Below are positions 44,315-53,284 of a stretch of DNA of 64,000 bases, one piece after another. The DNA is taken from contig CAVPUA010000003.1 of the NCBI GenBank assembly GCA_963708805.1, forward strand, positions 1,860,001-1,924,000. Reading direction: 5' to 3'. Source of the stretch: CAVPUA01 sp963708805. GTDB taxonomy: Bacteria > Actinomycetota > Actinomycetes > Mycobacteriales > Jatrophihabitantaceae. The notes under the pieces were generated by a model. That model saw nothing but the letters and a program-made list of their open reading frames with translations, ran no database searches and had not been told where the DNA came from. The stretch's first letter is position 1, and every line of letters begins with the position of its first letter. The position numbers and the translations under genes were made by a program.

Positions 44315-47300
44315 GTGCTGGCGGACCAGAGGCTCGATGCCCAGACGCCGGCGCTCTCGATCGCCCGCCTGCGGCTGTTCGCGATCAGCCTGGCGCTGAC
44401 GCTCCTGGTGTTCTCGCAGAGCTCGGGATTCGAGGCCGCGGACACCAAGTTGGATCTGGTCGTCGATCCCGTCCGGTTCCTTCGCAAGTCGCTGTCGCTG
44501 TGGGATCCGACGGCCGCCGCGGGCCAACTCCAGGATCAGGCCTACGGCTATCTGTTCCCGATGGGGCCGTTCTTCGTGCTCGGCCACTGGCTCGGGCTGG
44601 CGCCGTGGGTCGTGCAGCGCGGCTGGGAGTCGGCGCTGATCGTCGCCGCGTTCCTCGGCGTCGTCCGGCTGGCGGGGTTGCTCGGCGTCCGTGGCTTCTG
44701 GCCGAGAGTCGCCGCCGGCCTGGCCTACGCGCTGGCGCCGCGGATGCTGGCCGAGCTCGGCGTCATCTCCTCGGAACTGCTGCCGATGGTCGTCCTGCCG
44801 TGGGTGCTCATCCCGCTCGTTCGGGCCACCGAGTTCGGCGGCTCGGCCCGACGCGCGGCGGCCTGGTCGGGCGTGGCGCTGTTGTTCGCCGGCGGAATCA
44901 ACGCCAGCGCCACCCTGGCGATCCTGCCCGTACCAGCTCTCTGGCTGTTGACCCGGACGGCCGGTCGCGCCCGGAGGGTGCTCGCGGGCTGGTGGGTGCT
45001 CGCGGTCGGGCTGAGCACGCTCTGGTGGGTCATCCCGCTCGTCATCCTCGGCAAGTACAGCCCGCCATTCCTCGACTGGATCGAGTCGAGCGCGGTGACG
45101 ACCAAGCCGACGTCGCTGATCGCCACCCTGCGCGGAGTCGACCACTGGCAGTCCTATCTCGGTCCGTCCGTCTGGCCCGGCGGCTGGATTCTCGTGTCGG
45201 CGCCGGCCGCCATCCTGGCCACGACCGCGGTCGCCGCGCTGGCGCTCGCCGGCCTGAGTTCCAGGCAGGGTCGGAATCGGCTGTTCCTTCTCGCATCGCT
45301 GGGACTGGGCATCGTCCTGGTCACCCTCGGGCACGTCTCGACGATCGGGCCGCCCTTCGCCGGTTCCGTACGGCTCGCCCTCGATGGCTCCCTCAACGCC
45401 TTCCGCAACGTTCACAAGTTCGATCCCGTGCTGCGCCTGCCGCTGGCGATCGGGGTCGGGTTCGGTTGCGCTGCCGTCGCCGCCCGGACGAGTCGATCGA
45501 CCCGGCTCAACGTCCGGGGTACGCCGGTCACGCTCTATCCGCGTGCCACCAGCTGCTTGGCGTTGCTGGCCATCGCCGCCGTGGCCATCACCCCGGCCCT
45601 GGCCGGCCGGATCGTTCCGCAGACGCGGTCGATCAACGATCCGGTGTGGTGGAAGCAGACCGGACAGTGGCTGGGCTCCCATGACGCGAGCGGTCGCGCC
45701 CTCGTAGTACCCGGCGCGGCGCAGCCGAGCTACGTGTGGGGGGAGCCGCGCGACGACGCGTTGCAGCCCTATGCCGACGGACCGTGGACGGTCCGGGACG
45801 CCGCGCCACTGACCCAACCGGGCTATATCCGGCTGCTCGACACGATCGAGTCCACGCTCGCCGCCGGGCGGGCCGACCCGACGCTCCCGACGCTGTTGGC
45901 GCGGGCCGGAATCAGCTACCTGGTCGTCCGCAACGATCTCGACACGCGAGCGTCGGGTGCCACTGCACTGCGTTTCGTGCACGCGACCATCGCGGCCACA
46001 TCCGGCTTCACACTCGCCGCGCGGTTCGGTCCGGATCTGACCGCCACCGATCCGAACAAGCTCGTCGACCTCGGGCTGACGACAGCATCCGGTTCGGTCC
46101 AGATCTATCGCAACACCGCGGCCGCGGGCGAGGTCTCCCTCCTCCCGGCTGACGGCGCGGTCATCGCCAACGGCTCGACTGATTCGCTGGCCGATCTCAC
46201 CGACGCCGGGCTGGGACCGAACCGGCCGGTGATCTTCGGGTCGTCGGCCGCCGCGCTGTCGTCGGCCGGGGCGACGACGCAGAGCGTCCTCACCGACGGC
46301 ATTCGCCGGCGGGCGGCCGCCTTTTCCGGAGTGGATCGCTATTCGGCGACGATGACGGCCACGCAGCCCTTCACCACGCCGCGGGCCGCCCAGGACTATC
46401 TGCCGGCGGGCAACCCGCCGCTGTCGACGGTCGCCTATTCCGGCGCCGTCGACATCACCGCGTCCTCGTCGGGCTCCAATGCCAACGCCACCGTCAACGG
46501 GAGCCCCGCCAACTCGCCGTACGCGGCGTTCGACGCCGATCCGCAGACGGCGTGGATGAGCGCGTCGCTGTCGGGTGCCATCGGCCAGTGGCTGCAGATC
46601 GAACTGCCCGACGCGATCACGATCGGCACTGCTTCGCTCCAGTTCGCCCAGTCCTCCGAGTCCTTCCCGTCGCGGATACGGGTCACGACCGACTCGGGCA
46701 GCGTCGACGAGGATGTCGCACCCGATGATCAGACCCAGCAGATCACCCTGCCGGCGGGTCCGCTGCAGAGTCTGCGGATCACGGTGCTCGACGCGACCCG
46801 AACCGGATTCGGCTCCTCCGTCGGCATCGCGACGCTGGCTCTACCGCACGTCACGGTCTCGCGGACGTTGGACGTTCCCGGACCGACCGCCCCGGACGTC
46901 ATCGCGTTCGAGGTCGCGTCCGGACAACGTTCGAGTTGCCTGCCGGTCGGGTCGGACTCGGCCGCCTGCGATCCGACCTGGGCCGCCCAGGGCGAAGAGG
47001 ACACGGCGCTCGACCGCTCGTTCCTCCTCACCGACGATGCGTCCTATCAGGTCGACGCCGGACTGCGGCTGCTGCCGTCGGTGACGACCGATGCCCTGCT
47101 GGACAGCGGAAATCCGCTGCGCGCAATTGCGTCGAGCACCGATTCGAACGATCCCCGCGAACGTCCCGGCGCGGCCGTCGACGGTGATCTCGGCACCGGC
47201 TGGGTCGCCTCGGCGAAGGACCGGGCACCGACCATCACCGTGTCCTTCGCTCAGCCCTCGGAGATCACCGGCATCGTGGTGCGACCGATGGTCGGAGCCC

Positions 47301-48562
47301 CGGTGACGAACCCGACGCGTGTCCAGGTGACGACCGGCGGCGAGTCGTTCAGCGCCGACGTCCCCGCCGATGGCGAGATCCCGTTGCCACGGCCGGTCGT
47401 GGACGACACCGTCACCATCACCGTCCTCGCCAGTACCTTGCGGGCAAGTACGGATTCGCTGACCGGCACCGCGCGCCTGCTGCCGGTCGGCATCGGGGAG
47501 ATCCAGGTCGCCGGCGCTTCGGCGCCGCAGGCTGCGGCGCCCAAGACGGTGAGCGTTGCCTGCGGATTCGGCCCGGATCTGGTCATCGATGGTCGGGCGA
47601 CACCGCTGCAGTTGCAGGCGGTTCCGGCCGCCGACGTCCTGGCCGGAAACGTGGTGCACGCGAGCATCTGCGGGTCGAACACCGTCCGGGTGGCGGCCGG
47701 CTCCACCCAGCTCCAACTCGCCGGTCTCGCGTGGGTGGACCCGGTCAGCGTGCGTCTGTCGCGCTCGAGCGGCTATCTGGCCGACGCGTCGACGAGCGGT
47801 CTGACATCACAGGTGCGCACCTGGACGGCGACGTCACGAACCGTCGCGATCCAGGCGACCGGCGAACCAGCACTGCTCGTGGTCCGGGAGAACGCCAACG
47901 CCGGCTGGACCGCGACCCTGAACGGCCACCGCTTGACGCCGGTCATGACGGACGGTTGGGAGCAGGGCTACGTCGTGCCCGCCGGGTCGAGCGGAGTCGT
48001 CCACTTGAGCTTCACCCCGCAACGCCCGGTCGCGATCGGCCTCCTGGTCGGCGCGCTCGCGGTCCTCGGCCTGTTGGCCCTGGCCTTCGTTCCGGCCCGG
48101 CGACTGATCGTGCCGGCCGCGGCAGGCCGCCTGACCCGGCCGTGGGACGACGGGGTGTGGATCTTGGGTGCGGTGCTGGCCGCCGGGCTCGCAGGGCTTC
48201 TCGGCGGGCTCGTCGTCGCCGGGCTGCGGTCACTGCCCGGACGGCGGCCACCGGTCTGGGCCGGGCCCGGAGCGTTGCTCGCGGCCGGCGTGCTCGAGGC
48301 GTCAGCCCCTGCCGACTCGGCCCATCCGCTGGCCGACAGCATCGGCGCCCAACTGCTGGTGCTGATCGCGATCCTGCTCACCGTCTGGCGATGGCGTTCG
48401 GGGTCGCCAGCGGCGGGAGAATCGACGCAACAGCGGCCGCTCGATCAAGTGCCAGCTGAGGGCAGCGGCGACAGTGGCCGCGGCAGCGGTCAACAGGTAG
48501 AGCTCGACGAAGTGCCCGGAGAAGGTCGACCAGCCCATCCACCCTTGGATGGAGAGCAGTAG
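44315..48562 (+). CDS. aftD: Alpha-(1->3)-arabinofuranosyltransferase AftD-like
   Basis: AftD transfers arabinofuranose from decaprenyl-phospho-arabinose to arabinan outside the membrane. The 1415-residue protein has about 11 N-terminal helices (from LRLFAISLALTLLVFSQ) with periplasmic loops. The conserved FEAADTKLDLVVDPVRFLRK and AYGYLFPMGPFFVLGHWLGL follow. A large soluble region (about 460-1230) contains two discoidin/F5-8C-like carbohydrate-binding segments (NSPYAAFDADPQTAWMSA; RPGAAVDGDLGTGWVASAKD). C-terminal helices finish near residue 1360. The last 50-60 residues are low-complexity and lie antisense to the acyltransferase gene, so the true end may be earlier. The frame is clean for 4.2 kb. 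Confidence 0.88.
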   Translation: MLADQRLDAQTPALSIARLRLFAISLALTLLVFSQSSGFEAADTKLDLVVDPVRFLRKSLSLWDPTAAAGQLQDQAYGYLFPMGPFFVLGHWLGLAPWVVQRGWESALIVAAFLGVVRLAGLLGVRGFWPRVAAGLAYALAPRMLAELGVISSELLPMVVLPWVLIPLVRATEFGGSARRAAAWSGVALLFAGGINASATLAILPVPALWLLTRTAGRARRVLAGWWVLAVGLSTLWWVIPLVILGKYSPPFLDWIESSAVTTKPTSLIATLRGVDHWQSYLGPSVWPGGWILVSAPAAILATTAVAALALAGLSSRQGRNRLFLLASLGLGIVLVTLGHVSTIGPPFAGSVRLALDGSLNAFRNVHKFDPVLRLPLAIGVGFGCAAVAARTSRSTRLNVRGTPVTLYPRATSCLALLAIAAVAITPALAGRIVPQTRSINDPVWWKQTGQWLGSHDASGRALVVPGAAQPSYVWGEPRDDALQPYADGPWTVRDAAPLTQPGYIRLLDTIESTLAAGRADPTLPTLLARAGISYLVVRNDLDTRASGATALRFVHATIAATSGFTLAARFGPDLTATDPNKLVDLGLTTASGSVQIYRNTAAAGEVSLLPADGAVIANGSTDSLADLTDAGLGPNRPVIFGSSAAALSSAGATTQSVLTDGIRRRAAAFSGVDRYSATMTATQPFTTPRAAQDYLPAGNPPLSTVAYSGAVDITASSSGSNANATVNGSPANSPYAAFDADPQTAWMSASLSGAIGQWLQIELPDAITIGTASLQFAQSSESFPSRIRVTTDSGSVDEDVAPDDQTQQITLPAGPLQSLRITVLDATRTGFGSSVGIATLALPHVTVSRTLDVPGPTAPDVIAFEVASGQRSSCLPVGSDSAACDPTWAAQGEEDTALDRSFLLTDDASYQVDAGLRLLPSVTTDALLDSGNPLRAIASSTDSNDPRERPGAAVDGDLGTGWVASAKDRAPTITVSFAQPSEITGIVVRPMVGAPVTNPTRVQVTTGGESFSADVPADGEIPLPRPVVDDTVTITVLASTLRASTDSLTGTARLLPVGIGEIQVAGASAPQAAAPKTVSVACGFGPDLVIDGRATPLQLQAVPAADVLAGNVVHASICGSNTVRVAAGSTQLQLAGLAWVDPVSVRLSRSSGYLADASTSGLTSQVRTWTATSRTVAIQATGEPALLVVRENANAGWTATLNGHRLTPVMTDGWEQGYVVPAGSSGVVHLSFTPQRPVAIGLLVGALAVLGLLALAFVPARRLIVPAAAGRLTRPWDDGVWILGAVLAAGLAGLLGGLVVAGLRSLPGRRPPVWAGPGALLAAGVLEASAPADSAHPLADSIGAQLLVLIAILLTVWRWRSGSPAAGESTQQRPLDQVPAEGSGDSGRGSGQQVELDEVPGEGRPAHPPLDGEQ

Positions 48563-49534
48563 CGGCAGATGCCAGAGGTACACGCCGTAGGAGATCTGGC
48601 CTAGCCAGCGCCCCACTCGACCGCCAAGGACCTGGCCGGTGATGCCGGCGGATCCGAGGAACAGCGGGAGCAGCAGGAAGAACGCCGATCCGCCGTACAG
48701 GTAGTGCTTGAGCGTCCAGTCCCACGCGGGAATCGGCGCCAGGTTGCGGGGTCCCGCCAGCGGCAGCGTCGAGAGCCACCACAGCAAGCCGCCGATGGCC
48801 CAACACGTGCCGGCCGCGGCCGCCCACTGATACAGCGTTCGCGACCACGCGGCGCTCTGGCCGATCGAGACGGTGATCGCCAGCAGCATCCCGAACGCAA
48901 ACCAGTCCAGGTAGTTCGGCAGCCACAGGATCCCGGCGGAGAGGTCGCCGCCCACGGCGTGGGTGATCACGTTCGCCGCCAGCGCACCGAGAACGAGACA
49001 TGCGATGAGCGACAGCTGCGCGCGGATCGCGCCGATGCGCCCACCGATCGCCGCGGCCCCGCGCGCGAACAATGGGAGCAGCGCATAGAAGCCGAGTTCG
49101 GCCGCCAGGGTCCACATCTGCGACAGGTTCGGCGCGGTGTCGTGACCGTCGTAGGTCTGGACCAACCCCAGGTAGCTCGCCCAGTCGCCACCGGTCGGGT
49201 GACTCTGGCGGAGCAGGGTCAGGCTGACGATGACGACCAGCCAGTAGGCGGGGAGGATGCGGAGAAGCCTCCGCCACCAGAACGCCGCCGTGCTCGGCGG
49301 CGGTGCGCCGCTGAGAGCGGCGCGGGCGAACGGTCGATACAGCAGGAAGCCCGACAGCAGGAAGAAGAGGGTGACGCCGAAGTCCATCCGCGCCAGGAAC
49401 GGCGCCACCGCGCTGTTGTCGAGCGAGCGCCCGGAGTTGAAGCCGACATGGGTGGCGATGACGGCGTACGCGGCGATGGCCCGGACGCCGTCGAGCGCGT
49501 CGAGATGCCGATCGGGATCGGACGGGGTCGTCAT
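48302..49534 (-). CDS. Membrane O-acyltransferase (acyltransferase 3 family)
   Basis: A 410-residue integral-membrane acyltransferase that would acylate an extracytoplasmic sugar. The N-terminus HLDALDGVRAIAAYAVIATH contains the catalytic His. FGVTLFFLLSGFLLYRPFAR and the C-terminal YGVYLWHLPLLL plus ALSWHLIERPLLRRF are typical. About 10 helices are visible. The ATG overlaps the stop of the upstream reverse-strand gene (ATGA), so they are co-transcribed. Its last 30-40 residues (RPRTPSPDGEQDRDQHQQLG) look non-native and run 261 bp under the aftD end. Confidence 0.85.
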   Translation of the reverse strand: MTTPSDPDRHLDALDGVRAIAAYAVIATHVGFNSGRSLDNSAVAPFLARMDFGVTLFFLLSGFLLYRPFARAALSGAPPPSTAAFWWRRLLRILPAYWLVVIVSLTLLRQSHPTGGDWASYLGLVQTYDGHDTAPNLSQMWTLAAELGFYALLPLFARGAAAIGGRIGAIRAQLSLIACLVLGALAANVITHAVGGDLSAGILWLPNYLDWFAFGMLLAITVSIGQSAAWSRTLYQWAAAAGTCWAIGGLLWWLSTLPLAGPRNLAPIPAWDWTLKHYLYGGSAFFLLLPLFLGSAGITGQVLGGRVGRWLGQISYGVYLWHLPLLLSIQGWMGWSTFSGHFVELYLLTAAAATVAAALSWHLIERPLLRRFSRRWRPRTPSPDGEQDRDQHQQLGADAVGQRMGRVGRG

Positions 49535-51420
49535 TTGGCCACGCTCGGGAACGGCGAACCGACCTGCGCCGCGGTGAAGCACACGTTGGTGGCCTTGTCG
49601 GTGCTCCGGATCCGGACCGCGACGGGCGCCCCGGCGAGCATGGGCAGATAGACCGAGCCCAGCGTGCCGGCGAGGATCACCCGCGGACCGCCACGCGGAT
49701 CGATGACCTGCCCGTCTCGATCCAGGAAGCTGACGTAGACGACGGACGCGTGCTGCTGGAAGAACGTCAGGTGGAGGAACCACTCGTTCCTCGCTACGGG
49801 CGCGAGCAGGCTGCGCGTCGTCGTCGTCGCGCCGGTCAGCAGGTAGTTGCAGAAGGTGTTGTCGCCCGACGTGTCGACCTTCGTGTTCGCGAAGAAGCTC
49901 GCGGGCACGATGTCGCCGTCATCCGATACCAGACGAGGGGTGCTGCTCTGGGCGTCGAACTGAGCCCTGAGCCCGATCAGCCCGACTACGTCGGAGACGT
50001 AGTGGTTGGGCTCCAGGAGGGGCACCATCCGGCTCGGAAGCGGACTGTCGAACAGGTTCACGCCCGGCCCGTCCTTCTGCAGTCCGGCCCGGAGGTGGCT
50101 CACATAGCTGGCCGAAGGGTTTTGCGCCCAACGGTGCGTGTAGGTGACCGCCGAGACGAGGGAGCCCGCCAGCACCACTACGGCCACCGCGGATGTCGCC
50201 GGGCTGAGGCGTCGGCGGCTTCGCGTGGCGCTGCGAGACGCTCGCGGCGCGTCGGTCGCCGGCTCGGCACTTGGGCGATGCATGAAGGCGAGACAGACTC
50301 CCAGGGCAGCGGGCACCGCGGTGTAGAAGTGGTACTCGTAGTCGTGGGCGATGCGCAGTCCGAGCAGGCTGAACCGGCCCAGCGCGACCACGATGACGGT
50401 CACCGCCGCGATGCCGAGCGGCATCGCCCAGGCCAGCAGCGCGACGAAGCCCGTCCGGCGGATCGACACGATGATGATCGCGACGAGCACCGCCAGGCAG
50501 ATCGCGCGGACGGTCCAGGTCGGTCCGCTGATCGGGATGTAACCGGTACTCAGGTCGTGCCACGTCCAGGGCCCGCCCAGCATCGACGGGACGGTGGTGG
50601 CCGTCCACGTCTCTCCGACGACCTTGGCGAGGTCGGCGGCTCCCACCGGGTGGGCCGCCTTGCCGTAGCTGGCAATGAAGAAGAAGTAGAGCAGGAAGGC
50701 GACCATCGGCGTCCCGATCAGCGCCCATTCACGCCAGCAGCTCACCAGCGCTCGCACCCGGGTCGTCAACGGCCCCTCGGCCAGGAAGCCGAGGGTCAGC
50801 GCCGGCAGTAGCAACGCGGCCGCGGCCGTGACATCGGCTTGCAGGGCCGCCGCGAAGATTCCGGCCGCCGCGAGAACGGCCCAGCGGACCGATCGGGTGC
50901 GGAAGTACTTGATGTGGGCGATGAGGGCTACGAGTACCGCGGCCTCGGCGCCGATGACGCCGGCGGACGGCGTGAACCACAGCAGACCGTCCAACAACAG
51001 AGGGCTGACGGCGTACAGGCCGACGATGATCACCACGCCGGGACGACGGCCGACGAGCATGCTCAACAGGCGCGCGAGCAACCAGGTGCACACCGCTTGG
51101 GCCACGAGCCGAACGGCGATCGTGACCGGATAGTTCAGGCCGACGGTGCGCTGGAAGAGCCAGAAGATAGTCCGGCTGACGACGCTGAAGTGGCCGCCCT
51201 GGGCGGCGGACAGGTAGTGCCACGACAAGGATTGGCCGGTGGCATCGGCCAAATTCGAGAAGTCGGCCTGGTAGTACCAGCCGAAGCTCATGAGTGTCCC
51301 GACCCACGCGGCCTGGGCGGCGATGACGATCCAGATGGCGACGGCGAAGCGAGCCGCGGTGACGGGGTGATCAGATGCGGGCGCGCGGTGCAGCCGGGTG
51401 GCGGCATCGTCGACGATCAC
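49531..51420 (-). CDS. Large polytopic membrane protein of unknown function
   Basis: A 629-residue protein with about 11 hydrophobic helices (FAVAIWIVIAAQAAWVGTLM; VVIIVGLYAVSPLLLDGLLW). A C-terminal exported domain of roughly 200 residues (from NPSASYVSHLRAGLQKDGPG) follows. The early acidic/aromatic loop YYQADFSNLADATGQSLSW is placed like the first loop of GT-C transferases, which suggests, without proving, a lipid-linked sugar transferase. I chose GTG 51420 because AGGAGAGGG lies about ten bases upstream; an upstream start is possible. It is coupled to the acyltransferase downstream. Confidence 0.65.
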   Translation of the reverse strand: MIVDDAATRLHRAPASDHPVTAARFAVAIWIVIAAQAAWVGTLMSFGWYYQADFSNLADATGQSLSWHYLSAAQGGHFSVVSRTIFWLFQRTVGLNYPVTIAVRLVAQAVCTWLLARLLSMLVGRRPGVVIIVGLYAVSPLLLDGLLWFTPSAGVIGAEAAVLVALIAHIKYFRTRSVRWAVLAAAGIFAAALQADVTAAAALLLPALTLGFLAEGPLTTRVRALVSCWREWALIGTPMVAFLLYFFFIASYGKAAHPVGAADLAKVVGETWTATTVPSMLGGPWTWHDLSTGYIPISGPTWTVRAICLAVLVAIIIVSIRRTGFVALLAWAMPLGIAAVTVIVVALGRFSLLGLRIAHDYEYHFYTAVPAALGVCLAFMHRPSAEPATDAPRASRSATRSRRRLSPATSAVAVVVLAGSLVSAVTYTHRWAQNPSASYVSHLRAGLQKDGPGVNLFDSPLPSRMVPLLEPNHYVSDVVGLIGLRAQFDAQSSTPRLVSDDGDIVPASFFANTKVDTSGDNTFCNYLLTGATTTTRSLLAPVARNEWFLHLTFFQQHASVVYVSFLDRDGQVIDPRGGPRVILAGTLGSVYLPMLAGAPVAVRIRSTDKATNVCFTAAQVGSPFPSVAK

Positions 51421-51541
51421 CGTGGGCGTCCCTCTCCTAGGTTGCCGAATCGTTGCCGCGCCGGGTGTGACGGGCATTACGTCGGAAGGTTACCGGCTGG
51501 TACGGTTCGCAAAGTTGTCCGTGTCACAGGGGAGTGAGCTC

Positions 51542-52504
51542 GTGCGCAAGATTCTCGGGGCAGTGTTGCTCGCGATTGGCGTGTTCGGTCTGGTCTTGGC
51601 CGTTCTGCTCCCGACCTACGTGGTCAGCCATGCCTCCAAGACACCCCTCAACCTCAACATCACCCAGATCTCCAGCGGTCCGGCCAAGCTCCTCGACTCG
51701 ACCACCGGCCAGACCAACTCCGTCAACCTGCGGGCCACGCGCATCGTCCGCACCGATTCCCACGCGTCGGACGGAACGAACACGACCGTGAACGAGTCAC
51801 TGTGCATCGTGCTGGTCATCGGCGACACTCCCAACTGCGTCGGGACCGCCGACCCGCAGAATCGCTTGCTGAGCTTCAGCACCGACCGGGTCACGGCCAA
51901 CCGCAAGTCGGCCGAGTCCGTCCACGTCGCCAAGTACAACGAGAACGTGAACGGCGACACCTCGGTGCGGCACGTCGGGCTGTCGTACAAGTTCCCGATC
52001 AACACCAAGAAGCAGACCTACCAGTTCTACAACCCCGACGTGAAGGTTGCGGCTCCGGCCGTCTACAAGGGCACCAGCAAGATCGCCGGCCTCAAGGTCT
52101 ACGAGTTCGAGAGCGTGACGCCCCAGCAGAAGTACATGATCCAGGGGATCGCGCCCGGTACGTACGACGACACCCGCACGGTGTGGGTCGAGCCGCAGAC
52201 CGGCGCGATCATCAAGGGTGTCGAGCACCAGGTGCAGACCCTCGACAGCGGGCAGGTCGCGCTCGACACCACGCTGACCTTCGACCAGTCGGCGATCGAC
52301 TACCAGTCGCACTACGCCAAGACCAAGATCGACTCACTCAACCAGGCCAAGGTGCTCGGCCCGATCGTGTCGGGAATCGTCGGGATCCTGCTGATCATCG
52401 GCGCGGTGTTCCTGCTTCGGTCGGGGCGGCGATCGGACGACAGCCGTCACGGTCGCGGCGGCAGCGACCCGGAACCGTCCTACGCGGGCAGCACGCAGAC
52501 GTAG
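51542..52504 (+). CDS. DUF3068 membrane-anchored protein
   Basis: A 320-residue protein with an N-terminal helix (ILGAVLLAIGVFGLVLAVLL), a 240-residue extracytoplasmic beta-rich domain and a C-terminal helix (IVSGIVGILLIIGAVFLL). This two-anchor layout, the opening MRKILG and the segment GLKVYEFESVTPQQKYM fit DUF3068, an actinobacterial envelope family also found near mycobacterial aftD (Rv0227c, memory). GTG 51542 is preceded by AGGGGAGTG. TACGGT at 51501-51506 is a possible -10. Its 3' end overlaps the convergent methyltransferase by 25 bp. Confidence 0.8.
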   Translation: MRKILGAVLLAIGVFGLVLAVLLPTYVVSHASKTPLNLNITQISSGPAKLLDSTTGQTNSVNLRATRIVRTDSHASDGTNTTVNESLCIVLVIGDTPNCVGTADPQNRLLSFSTDRVTANRKSAESVHVAKYNENVNGDTSVRHVGLSYKFPINTKKQTYQFYNPDVKVAAPAVYKGTSKIAGLKVYEFESVTPQQKYMIQGIAPGTYDDTRTVWVEPQTGAIIKGVEHQVQTLDSGQVALDTTLTFDQSAIDYQSHYAKTKIDSLNQAKVLGPIVSGIVGILLIIGAVFLLRSGRRSDDSRHGRGGSDPEPSYAGSTQT

Positions 52505-53284
52505 ATCGCGGTCCCGGGCAGGATCGCGCCGCGCAAGGGCGACCACTGGCCCCACGTCGCGGTGAGGTCGGCCGGCCACTCCGGCTCGACGAGGTCGAGC
52601 AGCGTGAAGCCCGCGGCGACGATCTCGCGCACCCGGTCGCCGAGCGTGCGGTGGTGCTCGACGTAGGTGGGCACGCCGGCCGCGTCGAACTCGACGTAGG
52701 GCGTGCGGTCGAAGTAGGACGTGGTGGCCACCAGCCCGTCCGGCCCGGGATCGTCGGGGAAGATCCACCGGATCGGGTGGCTGGCCGCGAAGACCCACCG
52801 ACCGCCCGGCCGCAGGACGCGGGCCACCTCGCGCATGACCTTGTCCGACTCGTCGACGAACGGGACCGCTCCGAACGCGGTGAACGCGACGTCGAACACC
52901 TCGTCGCGAAACGGCAGCCACTGCGCGTCGGCCTGGACGAGCGGCACGCCGACAGCCCGATGCGGCCGCACCGTGGCGGGCGTGGCGGAGCATGCCCGCT
53001 GAGATGTCGAAGGCGACCGGCTGGGCGCCCTGCGTCGCCAGCCACCGTGAGCACATGGCGGCGCCGCTACCCACTTCAAGGGTCCGCTTGCCGCTGACAT
53101 CGCCGAGCAGGTGCACCTCGTCTTCGCGCACCCGCTCCGGGCACCAGACGAAGTCGGCCACGCCGAGGAAGTCGCCGTGCTCGGCGTGATAGTCGTCGGC
53201 GTCCGCGTCCCACCAGCGTCGGTTGGCCCGGGCACTGGCCTGCGCGTCGGCCGGCCGGCGACCGACGCCAACCGCCTCGTTCAT
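52480..53284 (-). CDS. SAM-dependent methyltransferase (one frameshift)
   Basis: A methyltransferase of about 267 residues, Methyltransf_11 type. SAM motif I is GKRTLEVGSGAAMCSRWLA. Motif II is in QPVAFDISAGML. The post-break DAQWLPFRDEVFDVAFTAFG and VARVLRPGGRWVFAASHPI are characteristic. An apparent +1 error near 52985 breaks the frame. Its ATG overlaps the stop of the WS/DGAT gene (ATGA), so the two form one reverse-strand operon. A methyltransferase of this kind also neighbours mycobacterial DUF3068 genes. The substrate is unknown. Confidence 0.82.
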
